Shown in pieces: positions 8,296 through 16,275 of a DNA stretch of 33,445 bases. Origin of the DNA: Planctomycetaceae bacterium. GTDB lineage: Bacteria; Planctomycetota; Planctomycetia; Pirellulales; Lacipirellulaceae. The notes beneath the pieces are model-generated. The model made no database searches and had not been told where the DNA came from. It saw nothing but the letters and a program-made list of their open reading frames with translations. The translations under genes were made by a program, and so were the position numbers. Position 1 is the first letter of the stretch. The number at the start of each line of letters is the position of its first letter. Location of the stretch: contig PABB01000016.1 of NCBI GenBank assembly GCA_002702655.1, positions 1 to 33,445 of the forward strand, written 5' to 3'.

Positions 8296-9312
8296 ATGCC
8301 CATCAAAAACCGCAAAGCTTTGTGCCGCCGCTGCGGCTTTACCCTCGTCGAACTCCTCGTCGTCATCGCCATCATCGGCATTCTGGTCGGACTGCTGCTT
8401 CCGGCAGTGCAGGCGGCCAGGGAAGCGGCTCGCAGGATGAGTTGCTCGAACAACATGAAGCAGGTCACTTTGGCCATGCACAATTATCACGGCAGTTTCA
8501 ATCAGTTCCCTTCCGCTGGCCTGTATCGCACCGACCAGCCGAGCAATTCTTGGTCTTTCCAGGCTCGGATTCTGCCTTACTTGGAACAGTCCGGGCTGAC
8601 CGATCTGATCAATTGGACCGTTCCCTACGATTCCCAACGCGAAGTCGCACGTGTCCGTGTCCCCACCTACCTTTGTCCCAGTGAAATCAACGATCAATCG
8701 CGGCCCAGTCCTTCCACGGCTGACCCTGATTTTGCCTATTACCCAATGAACTACGTCATCAACATGGGCGAATGGTTCATTTACGATCCGGTGAGTCGAA
8801 AAACAGGGACGGGGCTCGTCTATCCCAACTCCAAGACAGGCTTTCGCGATGTACTCGATGGCACCAGCAATACGCTGGCGTTTGCGGAGGTCAAGGCGTT
8901 CAATCCTTATTTACGTGATGGCCTGACACCTGGAGGACTGGCAGTGGCAACGCCCAGCTTGCCCGAGGCGGTCGTCGCCTACGGCGGGAATTTTAAGATG
9001 AACTCGGGGCACACCGAATGGATTGATTCTCGCATCCATCAAAGTGGCTTCACGACCACGTTCGTGCCGAATACCAAGCTGCTTTACACATCCGGCGGCG
9101 CGGAATACGACGTCGATTTCAATTCATCACGCGAAGGAAAGACAGTCACCGATCCCACGTATGCGGCGGTGACATCGCGGAGCTATCACACCGGCGGTGT
9201 GCAAACCAGTTTGGTCGATGGCTCGGTCCGTTTCGTGACCGAGTCGATCGACCGAACGATTTGGCGAGCTTTAGGTACGCGTGGCGGACGTGAGGTTGTT
9301 TCATTAGAGTGA
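8296..9312 (+). CDS. DUF1559 protein with type-IV-pilin-like N terminus
   Basis: The protein has 338 residues. The N terminus carries the prepilin cleavage/methylation motif CGFTLVELLVVIAIIGILVG followed by LLLPAVQAAREAARR. The DUF1559 hallmarks follow: SCSNNMKQVTLAMHNYH, the FPSAG segment, and ILPYLEQ. The C-terminal part contains SYHTGGVQTSLVDGSVRFV, a variant of the typical SxHxGGxN...DGSVR ending. This family is hugely expanded in planctomycetes and is processed like pseudopilins; individual functions are unknown. The start ATG follows TTGCAGGTTACCA, a weak ribosome site. The Fur-like palindrome upstream suggests metal-responsive expression, which is inference. Confidence 0.93.
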   Translation: MPIKNRKALCRRCGFTLVELLVVIAIIGILVGLLLPAVQAAREAARRMSCSNNMKQVTLAMHNYHGSFNQFPSAGLYRTDQPSNSWSFQARILPYLEQSGLTDLINWTVPYDSQREVARVRVPTYLCPSEINDQSRPSPSTADPDFAYYPMNYVINMGEWFIYDPVSRKTGTGLVYPNSKTGFRDVLDGTSNTLAFAEVKAFNPYLRDGLTPGGLAVATPSLPEAVVAYGGNFKMNSGHTEWIDSRIHQSGFTTTFVPNTKLLYTSGGAEYDVDFNSSREGKTVTDPTYAAVTSRSYHTGGVQTSLVDGSVRFVTESIDRTIWRALGTRGGREVVSLE

Positions 9313-9344
9313 GTTGACGTTTGGACTTGGCCAAAAATTGCCAT

Positions 9345-9557
9345 TCATGCTGGTGGCATTTCACCGATGTTCTGCCACAGCTCAGTGTGCCGGAGCCAAG
9401 GGCAGAGGACGAATCCGGCATAGGCCAACAGCAGCAGCACGAGCGCCGCGAGCCATAGGTTGCGTTCCTTCGCACGCAGCGTGGTCAGTAGGTACCAGAT
9501 GAAAAAGTACCACACGATCGCTTCCAAGACGCCGAGCAAAATATGCCAAGTAGACAT
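9345..9557 (-). CDS. Small two-TM membrane protein
   Basis: The protein has 70 residues. It has two hydrophobic segments (WHILLGVLEAIVWYFFIWYL and NLWLAALVLLLLAYAGFVL) joined by a basic turn TTLRAKER, and a short tail with CPWLRH. I chose the ATG at 9557, which has a strong GGAGGAA nine bases upstream; the ATG at 9572 sits inside that ribosome site. The gene is convergent with the DUF1559 gene, with only 32 bp between them. I do not recognise a family. Metal transport support is only a guess from its neighbour, the CDF exporter. Confidence 0.6.
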   Translation of the reverse strand: MSTWHILLGVLEAIVWYFFIWYLLTTLRAKERNLWLAALVLLLLAYAGFVLCPWLRHTELWQNIGEMPPA

Positions 9558-9601
9558 TTGCGTTTCCTCCATTTGTGAAGGTGGTAGGGATAATCAAATG
9601 G

Positions 9602-9672
9602 GTAGTGGAACTCGCCAAGAGTTTCTGCCTTGTCGTTCTGGCATTATCGAAAGCACCGGTGGCTTCCGCTAC
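9602..9672. repeat. Palindromic element copy 4 (71 bp), overlaps the CDF stop
   Basis: The left arm GTAGTGGAACTCGCCAAGAG and right arm CGAAAGCACCGGTGGCTTCC then GCTAC are inverted relatives. On the minus strand it starts GTAG, and the TAG (9671-9669) is the stop codon of the CDF gene. Confidence 0.7.
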
Positions 9673-10625
9673 ATGTTTGCGATGACTGCGGCTTCGTCAT
9701 CCTCGCAACCTTGTTCAGACGTTTCAAACTCCAATGTGGAGTGACTGATTTCAAAATCGTGGAAAAGAGTCTCTTTGATCTGTTGTTTGATTTCATCGAA
9801 ACGGTCCATTTCACTGGGCGCGATAACCACGTGCGCCTCCATGGCCCTGTTTTGTTCATCGAGTTCCCAAACGTGTAAATGATGCACGCCCTCCACGCCG
9901 TCGAGTTCCTGGATACCATCGACCAACGCCTGAACATTCAGGTCCGGAGGCGTGCCCTCCATCAGAATCCGCATCGCCTTGGGCAGCATCGCGTAGACTT
10001 GGTAGAGAATGTAAGCCGACAGGACCAGAGTGAGTACCGGATCAACCCAGTTCCACTTCAACCAAATGATCGCACCAGCTCCGATCAGCACAGCGACTGA
10101 TCCGGCCGCATCCACGATATTGTGAACGAATGCGGCTCGCACGTTGAGCGACCCTTTGCTCATCGCCCACAGCAGCAGGGCAGTCCCCACATCGACCACC
10201 AACGCCAAAATCGACGCGGCTGCCATCAACCAGCCCGTGATCTCCTCAGGCTCGAAAAACCGGCGGATGCCTTCGTAAACGAGATACAAACCGATCACTG
10301 CCAACAGTGTTAGGTTGATGACCGCTCCCAATAGCTCGGCGCGGCGGTATCCAAACGCGAATCGCTCGGTGGCTTTCTTCTTCGCTATCTTGCGAGCGAT
10401 GTAGGCGATCAGAAGTGCGTTGGCATCGTTGAAATTGTGCGCCGCGTCGGATAGCAGCGCCACGCTGCCGGAAAATATTCCCGCGATGACCTCTCCCACG
10501 GTCAGGATCTGGTTGATAATCACCGCCCAGATCAGCCGCAGATCGCTGACCCCGGCTAAGTCATCGCTGCGGGTCAGCCCGTGACTGTGATTCGTATCGC
10601 CCTCATGACGTTCGTGTTCGCTCAT
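9669..10625 (-). CDS. Cation diffusion facilitator (Zn/Cd/Co exporter, CzcD/ZitB type)
   Basis: The protein has 318 residues. It exports divalent metal from cytoplasm to periplasm in exchange for protons. The N terminus is His-rich ([16 protein letters not shown]). Six transmembrane helices follow. The metal site is visible in helix 2, [10 protein letters not shown] (D60, H63, D67), and in helix 5, HNIVDAAGS (H168, D172), the HxxxD pair typical of zinc-type CDFs. The Gly/Tyr-rich [13 protein letters not shown] loop is also typical. The C-terminal cytoplasmic domain has HHLHVWELD. The sequence ends VIANM, with the stop codon provided by palindromic element copy 4. It would feed periplasmic metal to the RND pumps encoded further right; that cooperation is known for CzcD/CzcCBA and is inferred here. 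Confidence 0.93.
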   Translation of the reverse strand: MSEHERHEGDTNHSHGLTRSDDLAGVSDLRLIWAVIINQILTVGEVIAGIFSGSVALLSDAAHNFNDANALLIAYIARKIAKKKATERFAFGYRRAELLGAVINLTLLAVIGLYLVYEGIRRFFEPEEITGWLMAAASILALVVDVGTALLLWAMSKGSLNVRAAFVHNIVDAAGSVAVLIGAGAIIWLKWNWVDPVLTLVLSAYILYQVYAMLPKAMRILMEGTPPDLNVQALVDGIQELDGVEGVHHLHVWELDEQNRAMEAHVVIAPSEMDRFDEIKQQIKETLFHDFEISHSTLEFETSEQGCEDDEAAVIANM

Positions 10626-10931
10626 CGCCCAATGTGGGCGGTTCGCGCCCAGTTCCTGTCATGCCAACCAAAAATTCTTGGCGAATTCCGCTCCGTTAAT
10701 GAAAACCCGGGTTTTTACGCTACATGTTGCATTCGATACTGCATGTGGCGTGCCATCCTCCGATGCGGGCCATCTGTCTGCGGGTTTGGACTGCCGTTTG
10801 CCCGCTACGAACCCCGCTTCTTGACAACAGCGATTGAAACACCGGAACACGACGCTGCGTATAATGCAGTAGTAATCGAGGCAGGCACAAATTCACTACG
10901 CCGCACGCTCGTTTTCGTAAGGAAGACTGTC
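10626..10931. other. 306-bp divergent promoter region
   Basis: This lies between the CDF gene (leftward) and the Gly/His-TPR gene (rightward). It contains no convincing gene. A segment around 10636-10696, with ...TTCTTGGCGAATTCCGCT, may be a degenerate palindromic element. An AAGGAA ribosome site for the rightward gene is at about 10919. Confidence 0.4.
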
Positions 10932-12119
10932 ATGACTATGTTTCAACGACTCCGCCCAGGATTACTCGCAATCATTCTGTTCGGGGCATGCGTGATTGGA
11001 GCGAGCAACGATGCACAAGCCCAGCATGGGCACCATGGTGGAGGCCATGGCTTCGGACATGGCGGTCACGGCTTCGGACACGGAGGTCACGGCTTCGGAC
11101 ACGGAGGTCACGGCTTCGGACATGGAGGTCACGGGCTTGGTCATGGCATAGGTCATGGAATCGGTCACAGTATTGGCCATGGGATTGGTCACAGCATCCT
11201 CCATGGTGGGCACTACGGAGGTCACGTTAGCCACTACGGCGGGCACCATGGTATCGGCCATGTTGGTATCGGCCACAGCGTGCATGGTCACGGACATCAC
11301 GGACTCGGACACGTCCTGCATCCGCACATTGATGTTTATACCTCGCCCTACTACTCCGGTTACTCTTCGGCTCTTGCGACGCCTGTGGTGACACCGTACT
11401 ACGACTACTACTCGAGTACACTGTCGACAATTGGCACTCCATCGACGATTGGCGCCCCGATCGTTGCTGGGGCGACCTCTAAGTCTCGTTCGCCGAGTAG
11501 CGGCACCTACTCCGCTGCCAAGCCAGCGATATCCGCAGATCCAATCGGCTCTTCGGTCGACAGCAATATTGCTAGCAACAATTCTGGCAGCGACTATCAA
11601 TCGCGAGCCGAACAGGCATTCCGAAGTTCCAATTACGCTGAGGCTGCACGACTCGCCAATCACGCTTTGGTCGATTCACCCAATGACGGCAAGCTGATGC
11701 TGCTCTACGCGCAAGGTCTCTTCGCGGTTGGCGACTATCAGGCGTCAGCCGGTGCGATCCATCGGGCAGCTTCGCTGTTAAGCCCAGAGGATTGGGGCTA
11801 CGTGGTTGAGAACTATGCGAAGTACTATCGGGGCAATGGGTTTGTCGACCAGATGAAGCGGTTGGAAGATTTTCTGAAGTTCAATCCGGACGCGGCATAC
11901 GCACGTTTCCTTCGCGGATATCAGTTTGGCTTTTTGGGTCAGGTCGAGGTCGCGGTTCGCGACCTCAACCGAGCCTTGGAGCTGGAAAGCCGTGACCAAC
12001 TGGCCGCCGAACTCGTCAAGCGTTTCGGTGGAACTCCGGTTACGGCTCTCCCAAATACAGAAACTTCGCGTGAAGAGCCCGTTCAAATGGACTCGCCGCC
12101 ACCATCGCTCGATCTGTAG
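10932..12119 (+). CDS. Exported Gly/His-repeat protein with C-terminal TPR domain
   Basis: The protein has 395 residues. A signal peptide (PGLLAIILFGACVIGASNDA, cleavage near AQA) is followed by about 110 residues of repeated GHGFGHGGH, GHGIGHSIGH and similar. A Tyr/Ser/Thr/Pro-rich linker comes next. The C-terminal ~170 residues form TPR-like helices (AEQAFRSSNYAEAARLANHA; AYARFLRGYQFGFLGQVEVA; DLNRALELE). The start ATG has AAGGAA eight bases upstream. The much earlier in-frame start at 10581 would overlap the CDF gene and is unlikely. TPR proteins with similar linkers are common in planctomycetes; here a metal-binding repeat seems to have been placed in front. The stop codon coincides with the edge of palindromic element copy 5. 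Confidence 0.8.
   Translation: MTMFQRLRPGLLAIILFGACVIGASNDAQAQHGHHGGGHGFGHGGHGFGHGGHGFGHGGHGFGHGGHGLGHGIGHGIGHSIGHGIGHSILHGGHYGGHVSHYGGHHGIGHVGIGHSVHGHGHHGLGHVLHPHIDVYTSPYYSGYSSALATPVVTPYYDYYSSTLSTIGTPSTIGAPIVAGATSKSRSPSSGTYSAAKPAISADPIGSSVDSNIASNNSGSDYQSRAEQAFRSSNYAEAARLANHALVDSPNDGKLMLLYAQGLFAVGDYQASAGAIHRAASLLSPEDWGYVVENYAKYYRGNGFVDQMKRLEDFLKFNPDAAYARFLRGYQFGFLGQVEVAVRDLNRALELESRDQLAAELVKRFGGTPVTALPNTETSREEPVQMDSPPPSLDL
11046..11129 (+). repeat. Four tandem 21-bp units (CAYGGCTTCGGACAYGGMGGT)
   Basis: Units at 11046, 11067, 11088 and 11109 differ only at silent C/T and A/C positions. Each encodes HGFGHGG. Units two and three are identical, pointing to recent duplication by slippage or unequal recombination. 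Confidence 0.9.
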
Positions 12120-12190
12120 GCGAAGGTGGAACTTGCCGGGGGTTTCGACACTCGGAATTGCGACTGTGCCGAAGGTCGTGACGGCTTCCA
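12116..12190. repeat. Palindromic element copy 5, overlaps the TPR-gene stop
   Basis: It begins GTAGGCGAAGGTGGAACTTG, where TAG (12117-12119) is the stop codon of the TPR gene, and ends with GTCGTGACGGCTTCC. The arms are more diverged than in copies 4 and 6. Confidence 0.5.
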
Positions 12191-12203
12191 ATGTGAGATC
12201 GGG

Positions 12204-12497
12204 TCAGTGGCAACAACCGTCATTGCAGCCTCCACTTGTTTCTGCGACTTGATCGGACGGGCTTATGATCGGTGGCGGAAGTGTTTGGCCATCGACCGCG
12301 CTAGTTCGATAAGATCGTGAGTAGGCCGGATTCGTGACCGCCTGATCCAGGTAAGCCTGGTATTCAGCGGACTGCGTCGTTTCCTTTTTTCGCCAAGGCA
12401 CACTTCCACATCCGGAACTGCATGCGAGTATTAGTGTCGCCAAAAGTATCGGCATTGTGCCGATTTTAAATCTTTGTATTTGCATTTTGCTATCCAT
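12204..12497 (-). CDS. Small lipoprotein ending in a Cys/His motif
   Basis: The protein has 97 residues. A hydrophobic signal (MPILLATLILACSSGCGSVP) contains candidate lipidation cysteines in LILAC or SSGC. The mature part is short and polar, with AEYQAYLDQA and a Pro-rich stretch. It ends GGCNDGCCH, a plausible metal-binding tail. The start could be ATG 12497 or ATG 12485 four codons later; neither has a clear ribosome site. It is last in the leftward series after the carbonic anhydrase, 56 bp away. No known family recognised. Confidence 0.65.
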   Translation of the reverse strand: MDSKMQIQRFKIGTMPILLATLILACSSGCGSVPWRKKETTQSAEYQAYLDQAVTNPAYSRSYRTSAVDGQTLPPPIISPSDQVAETSGGCNDGCCH

Positions 12498-12553
12498 AGC
12501 TTTGCGTTAGGGTTTCTAGAACTGCGGTCGTGGTCGATAAGCAACTCACCGGG

Positions 12554-13225
12554 CTAGGCGGCTTGTTGCTGCTTCGAGGACGTTTGGGCCTGCCAAGTCG
12601 ATAGCGGAACGAACTTTGATCGCGTTTTACAGTACGAATCGACTCGGCCGCTTTCGAAGTGATAGATCCAGCCATGCACGTTCAATTGGGCCTTCGCCCT
12701 TGCTTGGATGACGCTGGGATGGGTAGCCAAGTTTGCCATTTGGACCAGAACGTTTTCCTCGACGATGGCATGAAGCCGGCTTGCAGGATCATTCACGCCA
12801 TCGCGATCTAATTCGGCAAGCCGATAGTGAACGCTGACGGTCGCCAAATGTCGTTGCATTGCGGGCAGCCGAGCCGCTTGATTTGGGTGTAAGATCGCTC
12901 CCATTGCCCCACAATGAGAATGTCCACAAATGATAACGTCCCGAACTTGTAGCTCTTCGACGGCATACTCAATCGTAGCTTCGGCTGCGCGGTCACTACT
13001 CTTTCCGTCTGCTTCGTAGTGCGGCACCACGTTCCCAGCACTGCGAAGGACGAACAGATCACCGGGGTTGGTCTGAGTTAACAGTCCTGGCACCACGCGA
13101 GAATCCGAGCAAGTGATAAACAGCGTTTGAGGTCGTTGTCCGGAACGGAGTCGTTCGAATATGACTTGATAGTCTTGAAAAACACTGTCTTGGAAACGAC
13201 GCACACCCTGAACTAGTTTCTGCAT
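12554..13225 (-). CDS. Beta-class carbonic anhydrase
   Basis: The protein has 223 residues. It catalyses reversible CO2 hydration to bicarbonate in the cytoplasm. Zinc ligands and active-site residues are visible: CSDSR (C39, D41, R43) and GHSHCGAM (H102, C105). The RSAGN motif is also present. The length matches bacterial beta-carbonic anhydrases. It sits 105 bp downstream of the SulP-type transporter in the same direction, a pairing seen for bicarbonate uptake modules, so the two probably work together. The enzyme needs zinc, which may explain why it is within a metal-handling region; this is inference. Confidence 0.95.
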   Translation of the reverse strand: MQKLVQGVRRFQDSVFQDYQVIFERLRSGQRPQTLFITCSDSRVVPGLLTQTNPGDLFVLRSAGNVVPHYEADGKSSDRAAEATIEYAVEELQVRDVIICGHSHCGAMGAILHPNQAARLPAMQRHLATVSVHYRLAELDRDGVNDPASRLHAIVEENVLVQMANLATHPSVIQARAKAQLNVHGWIYHFESGRVDSYCKTRSKFVPLSTWQAQTSSKQQQAA

Positions 13226-13330
13226 TGGAGTTTCCTATTGAAAAGCAGTTTCGTGTTGTGGAGTTGAAATGCTCGCAGCGGAGCGGCTTGTTTGACTTGC
13301 GAAAGATGAGGAGCGACGTATGCCGGACTA

Positions 13331-14914
13331 CTATGCAGCAATTTGCCGCGACGAATCACTCACTTGGATAGATTCATCGTGGTTTATTTCGTTATGGTCT
13401 GTTTCGTCGACGCCGTGAACGCGCGCGTGAAGGGTTCCCCAGTCGATGATTAGGCTGCCACCGGTTTGCTCGTGTCGCTGCGCGAACGCCATCAACAGAT
13501 CCATACACGCATGGTCGATATGGTCGAGTTGTTCGAAATCAACATGTACTTCGCGTCCGGCTGAGATTCGGCCAAGCGATGATGCCAACGTTGGCAAGCG
13601 AAGGAATGTCGCCGCACCGGATAGGTGTAAAATGCAATAGTTGCCTTCACCATGCATAACCAACGCGTTTAGGTGTGAAAACCGAAACAGGAGTTTGGCA
13701 ACTGACAATCCGATGCCAACCAGCACACCCGTCAACAGATCAGTGGCGACAATCGTTCCAAGTGTAGCTGTGTAGATCCCAACTTCGCCCCAACCGTAGC
13801 GTTTGAGCCGTTTAATTTCCTGGATGTTGATCAACTTAAAACCGGTATAGACCAGAATGGCCGCCAGCCCGGCTGTCGGAATCAGACGAACCATCGTCCC
13901 CAAGACGGCGACAAAGGCCAGCAACCACACTCCGTGCAAAATCGTTGAACGCCGCGTCTGCCCTCCAGATTCGACGTTGGCACTGCTGCGAACGATGACC
14001 CCGGTCATGGGTAGTGCGCCAAGCAAACCGCAGACGGTATTCCCGATACCTTGGGCTAATAGTTCACGGTCGTAATCGACCGGAACGTCAGGCTTCATCT
14101 TCTCTACGGCGGTCGCGCACAGGAGGGTTTCGGCACTGGCAACGACGGCGATCAGCACGCCCGCTTGCACCAACACAGAAAAAGGAATGGATTGAAGGAG
14201 ATCCAGTGACGGAAGTTGCACGGCGCTGCTTAGCGACTTAGGCATATCCACACGTGCGATCGGCAAGTCCATTGCCGCGACGACCCCAGTCGCCACCACA
14301 ATTGCGATCAAGGGAGCGGGCACCAGTGCGAATCGGTGTTTCGCAAGAGTCTTCCAGGCGATTAGGCAAGCCATGGCAAGAAGACCAATTCCCGCTGCGG
14401 CGTCGCGGTGGGCGAATGCGTCGAAGGCAGCCGCTGGCATCGAAGTTAGATTAGCAATTCCGGAGTGCTTAGGTGAGTCGTCTAGCATGACGTGAAATTG
14501 ACTGGAAAGTATAAGCACGCCGACACCGCCAAGCATCCCGTGGATGACCGCCGGTGAAACCGCTCGGAACCATCGGCCAAACTTCAGCGCTCCGGCAAGC
14601 ATCTGCAGAATGCCCGCGACTAGCACGGACGCGCCGAGAACGATCATCCCGTGATCGTCAACCAACTGGTAGACAATCACGGTCAATCCCGCAGCAGGAC
14701 CGCTGACCTGTAGCGGGGCACCGGAAAACCAGCCAACAATCAAGCCGCCGACGATGCCGGTAATCAGCCCAGCTGCAACAGGCACACCCGAAGCGATCGC
14801 GATGCCCATGCACAGCGGAAGGGCAACGAGGAAGACGACTATCGATGCGAGGAAATCCTGCTTCGCTGAACCGTAGACAAAATGGCGACTACGTGTTTCT
14901 GGGGTTTTCGTCAT
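13331..14914 (-). CDS. SulP-family anion transporter with STAS domain, probable bicarbonate transporter
   Basis: The protein has 527 residues. About twelve to fourteen transmembrane segments begin with FLASIVVFLVALPLCMGIAI and include the SulP motif LVAGILQMLAGALKFGRWFR. TGVIVRSSANVESGGQTRRS is the conserved loop of this family. The last ~100 residues form a STAS domain (EVHVDFEQLDHIDHACMDLL). SulP proteins carry sulfate, bicarbonate or dicarboxylates. The neighbouring carbonic anhydrase favours bicarbonate (BicA/DauA-like), but sulfate cannot be ruled out. The ATG at 14914 opens the frame. Confidence 0.92.
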   Translation of the reverse strand: MTKTPETRSRHFVYGSAKQDFLASIVVFLVALPLCMGIAIASGVPVAAGLITGIVGGLIVGWFSGAPLQVSGPAAGLTVIVYQLVDDHGMIVLGASVLVAGILQMLAGALKFGRWFRAVSPAVIHGMLGGVGVLILSSQFHVMLDDSPKHSGIANLTSMPAAAFDAFAHRDAAAGIGLLAMACLIAWKTLAKHRFALVPAPLIAIVVATGVVAAMDLPIARVDMPKSLSSAVQLPSLDLLQSIPFSVLVQAGVLIAVVASAETLLCATAVEKMKPDVPVDYDRELLAQGIGNTVCGLLGALPMTGVIVRSSANVESGGQTRRSTILHGVWLLAFVAVLGTMVRLIPTAGLAAILVYTGFKLINIQEIKRLKRYGWGEVGIYTATLGTIVATDLLTGVLVGIGLSVAKLLFRFSHLNALVMHGEGNYCILHLSGAATFLRLPTLASSLGRISAGREVHVDFEQLDHIDHACMDLLMAFAQRHEQTGGSLIIDWGTLHARVHGVDETDHNEINHDESIQVSDSSRQIAA

Positions 14915-14966
14915 GAGGTTTCCAGTACGTCAATGGGATGAAACGGAACGGCTGAGACCGAGAAAA

Positions 14967-15038
14967 GGACCGACCGGCCGCCAGCACTCCGTCGCTCTAA
15001 AAGGCACGGCGTCCTGGCCGCCAACGGCCGGCTGGTCC
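14967..15038. repeat. GC-rich imperfect palindrome between SulP and small lipoprotein genes
   Basis: The left arm GGACCGACCGGCCGCCAG (14967-14984) pairs with CTGGCCGCCAACGGCCGGCT then GGTCC (15014-15038), allowing a small bulge. Its size is like the palindromic elements elsewhere but its sequence is different. On the minus strand it could form a strong hairpin after the small lipoprotein gene; no T run follows. Confidence 0.5.
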
Positions 15039-15098
15039 TCTGGGGACTTGATGTCGGAAACGGCTTACGCACGCCTCAACGATCACTTGCAAGTTTCA

Positions 15099-15221
15099 CT
15101 AATGACTATGTCCGGCGTGGCTCCCTCCACCGCCGCCTCCTCCCGCGGTCGAAGCGCATCCCACGGAAGTCACAGTGGCCAATGCCGCCACCAACATCAA
15201 ACTCAAAAGCAACTTAGTCAT
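15099..15221 (-). CDS. 40-residue lipoprotein with Gly run and His tail
   Basis: The sequence starts MTKLLLSLMLVAALATVTSV and continues GCASTAGGGGGGGSHAGHSH. The lipobox is TSVGC, giving a mature peptide of about 19 residues that is little more than a poly-Gly linker and a HAGHSH metal-binding tail. The start is the ATG at 15221, with the ribosome site AGGA nine bases upstream. That site sits in the loop of a perfect 7-bp hairpin. A longer frame from 15326 lacks a signal peptide. Confidence 0.65.
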   Translation of the reverse strand: MTKLLLSLMLVAALATVTSVGCASTAGGGGGGGSHAGHSH

Positions 15222-15223
15222 GA

Positions 15224-15241
15224 TTGAGAATCCTTTCTCAA
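15224..15241 (-). promoter_or_regulatory. Hairpin presenting the ribosome site of the 40-residue lipoprotein gene
   Basis: On the minus strand TTGAGAA-AGGA-TTCTCAA is a perfect 7-bp stem with a 4-base loop. The loop AGGA is the apparent Shine-Dalgarno, and the ATG starts two bases after the stem. The same DNA also resembles a Fur-type inverted repeat (TTGAGAA...TTCTCAA, compare 8161-8181). It could act on translation, transcription or both. Confidence 0.45.
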
Positions 15242-15494
15242 AGGGTTGAAAGCACAGAACAGAAACACATGTGAAACCAAAGCAACGCTCACTGCGGATT
15301 CGATTGCCGATTGCATCGCGGTCCAAGAATTATCTCGACGACGAAACCGATGGGATATGGTCCATCAATCGCGATGCCAAACCCATCAACCTCAGTGATT
15401 CAACACAGCGATGGAGTGGCTCCGGACTTCGGAGATGACCGAGACCGGACGGATGAATGAACTTCGCGTGACCAGACGGGTCAGTATGCGGCGT

Positions 15495-15971
15495 TTAGAT
15501 GAGGAAACGCGAGAGAGTGATGCAGTTTTGCTGCGACGTTCTTGCGAGCGCCAGCAATGAAAAGTTGCGTCGGTTGCTTGTGAGTGTCAACTGCGGCAGA
15601 CGAGTCGACACTGCGTTGGTTCCTGTAGCCACCAACGCTGGACGGAAACTTTCGATGCGATGGCTGACGATTGCAGCCGGAACGTGCCGTTGTTCGCAAT
15701 GGCAAGGACATTCGTCTGAACACTGGCACCCAAGCCGTGATATCCCCGAACAAAAATCGACACGCTTGCCATGCGTGTCATCGTGCAAATCGCTGTGACA
15801 ACAGTTTGCCCTATGGGCAGAGTCATCATCCGCCGTTGCACAGCACCCGCTTTCGCCAGCACGACGGGAACAGGGGCAATGGTCGAATAGCCAAGAAGGT
15901 GTCACAAAAACCGCCAGCAACAGCCATGTAATGGCTGTTCGGGAGAGTCGTTTGTAACTTGGCTTGAACAC
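15495..15971 (-). CDS. Cys/His-rich exported protein (tail family, copy C)
   Basis: The protein has 158 residues with a GTG start. A membrane or signal segment (TAITWLLLAVFVTPSWLF) leads to DHCPCSRRAGESGCC. Many Cys/His pairs follow, including DFCSGISRLGCQCS then DECPCHCEQRH. The C-terminal half lacks cysteines until the last nine residues, CITLSRFLI, which fit the C-[AI]-x-L-x-x-[FW]-x-I-stop ending. Its central Cys block closely resembles that of the 31195 protein (CSEDSCPCAPCSCH). It is divergent from the TolC-like gene, so the two may share a control region. Metal binding is inferred from composition. Confidence 0.65.
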   Translation of the reverse strand: MFKPSYKRLSRTAITWLLLAVFVTPSWLFDHCPCSRRAGESGCCATADDDSAHRANCCHSDLHDDTHGKRVDFCSGISRLGCQCSDECPCHCEQRHVPAAIVSHRIESFRPALVATGTNAVSTRLPQLTLTSNRRNFSLLALARTSQQNCITLSRFLI

Positions 15972-16275
15972 TTGGCTATTCTTTTACCGGGATTGCAGCG
16001 CAACGGGTCTTGGGATGTTATCGGGATCTGAGGCGACTGAATTCAGTCCTTTTGGATCGCTCAAGCCGGAATTAGCGAATTTGCCGAGGGAGTGTCAATC
16101 GTGATGTCGATCGGTCCAAGGGCGTTCTGCGAAAAGGCAAAACCGATAAAACCGACACGACAGTCTCGTCGAAAGGTCGACAACGGAGGGCTGAGTCGAT
16201 TTTGTTTGAGAATCCGAAGGAAACGAGTCGAAGGATATTGCAGGCTGGTCGTTTCGATTCAAGGAGGAATACTCG
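15972..16275. other. 304-bp divergent control region between copy C and the TolC-like gene
   Basis: No convincing gene. Open frames on both strands here have no family features. A strong AAGGAGG ribosome site (about 16261-16267) marks the end of the region for the rightward gene. I see no clear operator palindrome. Confidence 0.35.

Noticed and set aside
8160-8684. Plus-strand open frame overlapping the DUF1559 start
   Set aside because: Out of frame with a textbook DUF1559 protein; composition is that of a shadow frame.
11046-11129. Possible CRISPR-like array
   Set aside because: The 21-bp units are directly adjacent with no spacers and are in frame with a coding sequence.
10962-11663. Long minus-strand open frame opposite the Gly/His-TPR gene
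   Set aside because: It is the antisense reading of the 21-bp repeat array (SEAVTSVSEAVTSV repeats), has no ribosome site or family features, and the plus-strand gene has a signal peptide and TPR domain.
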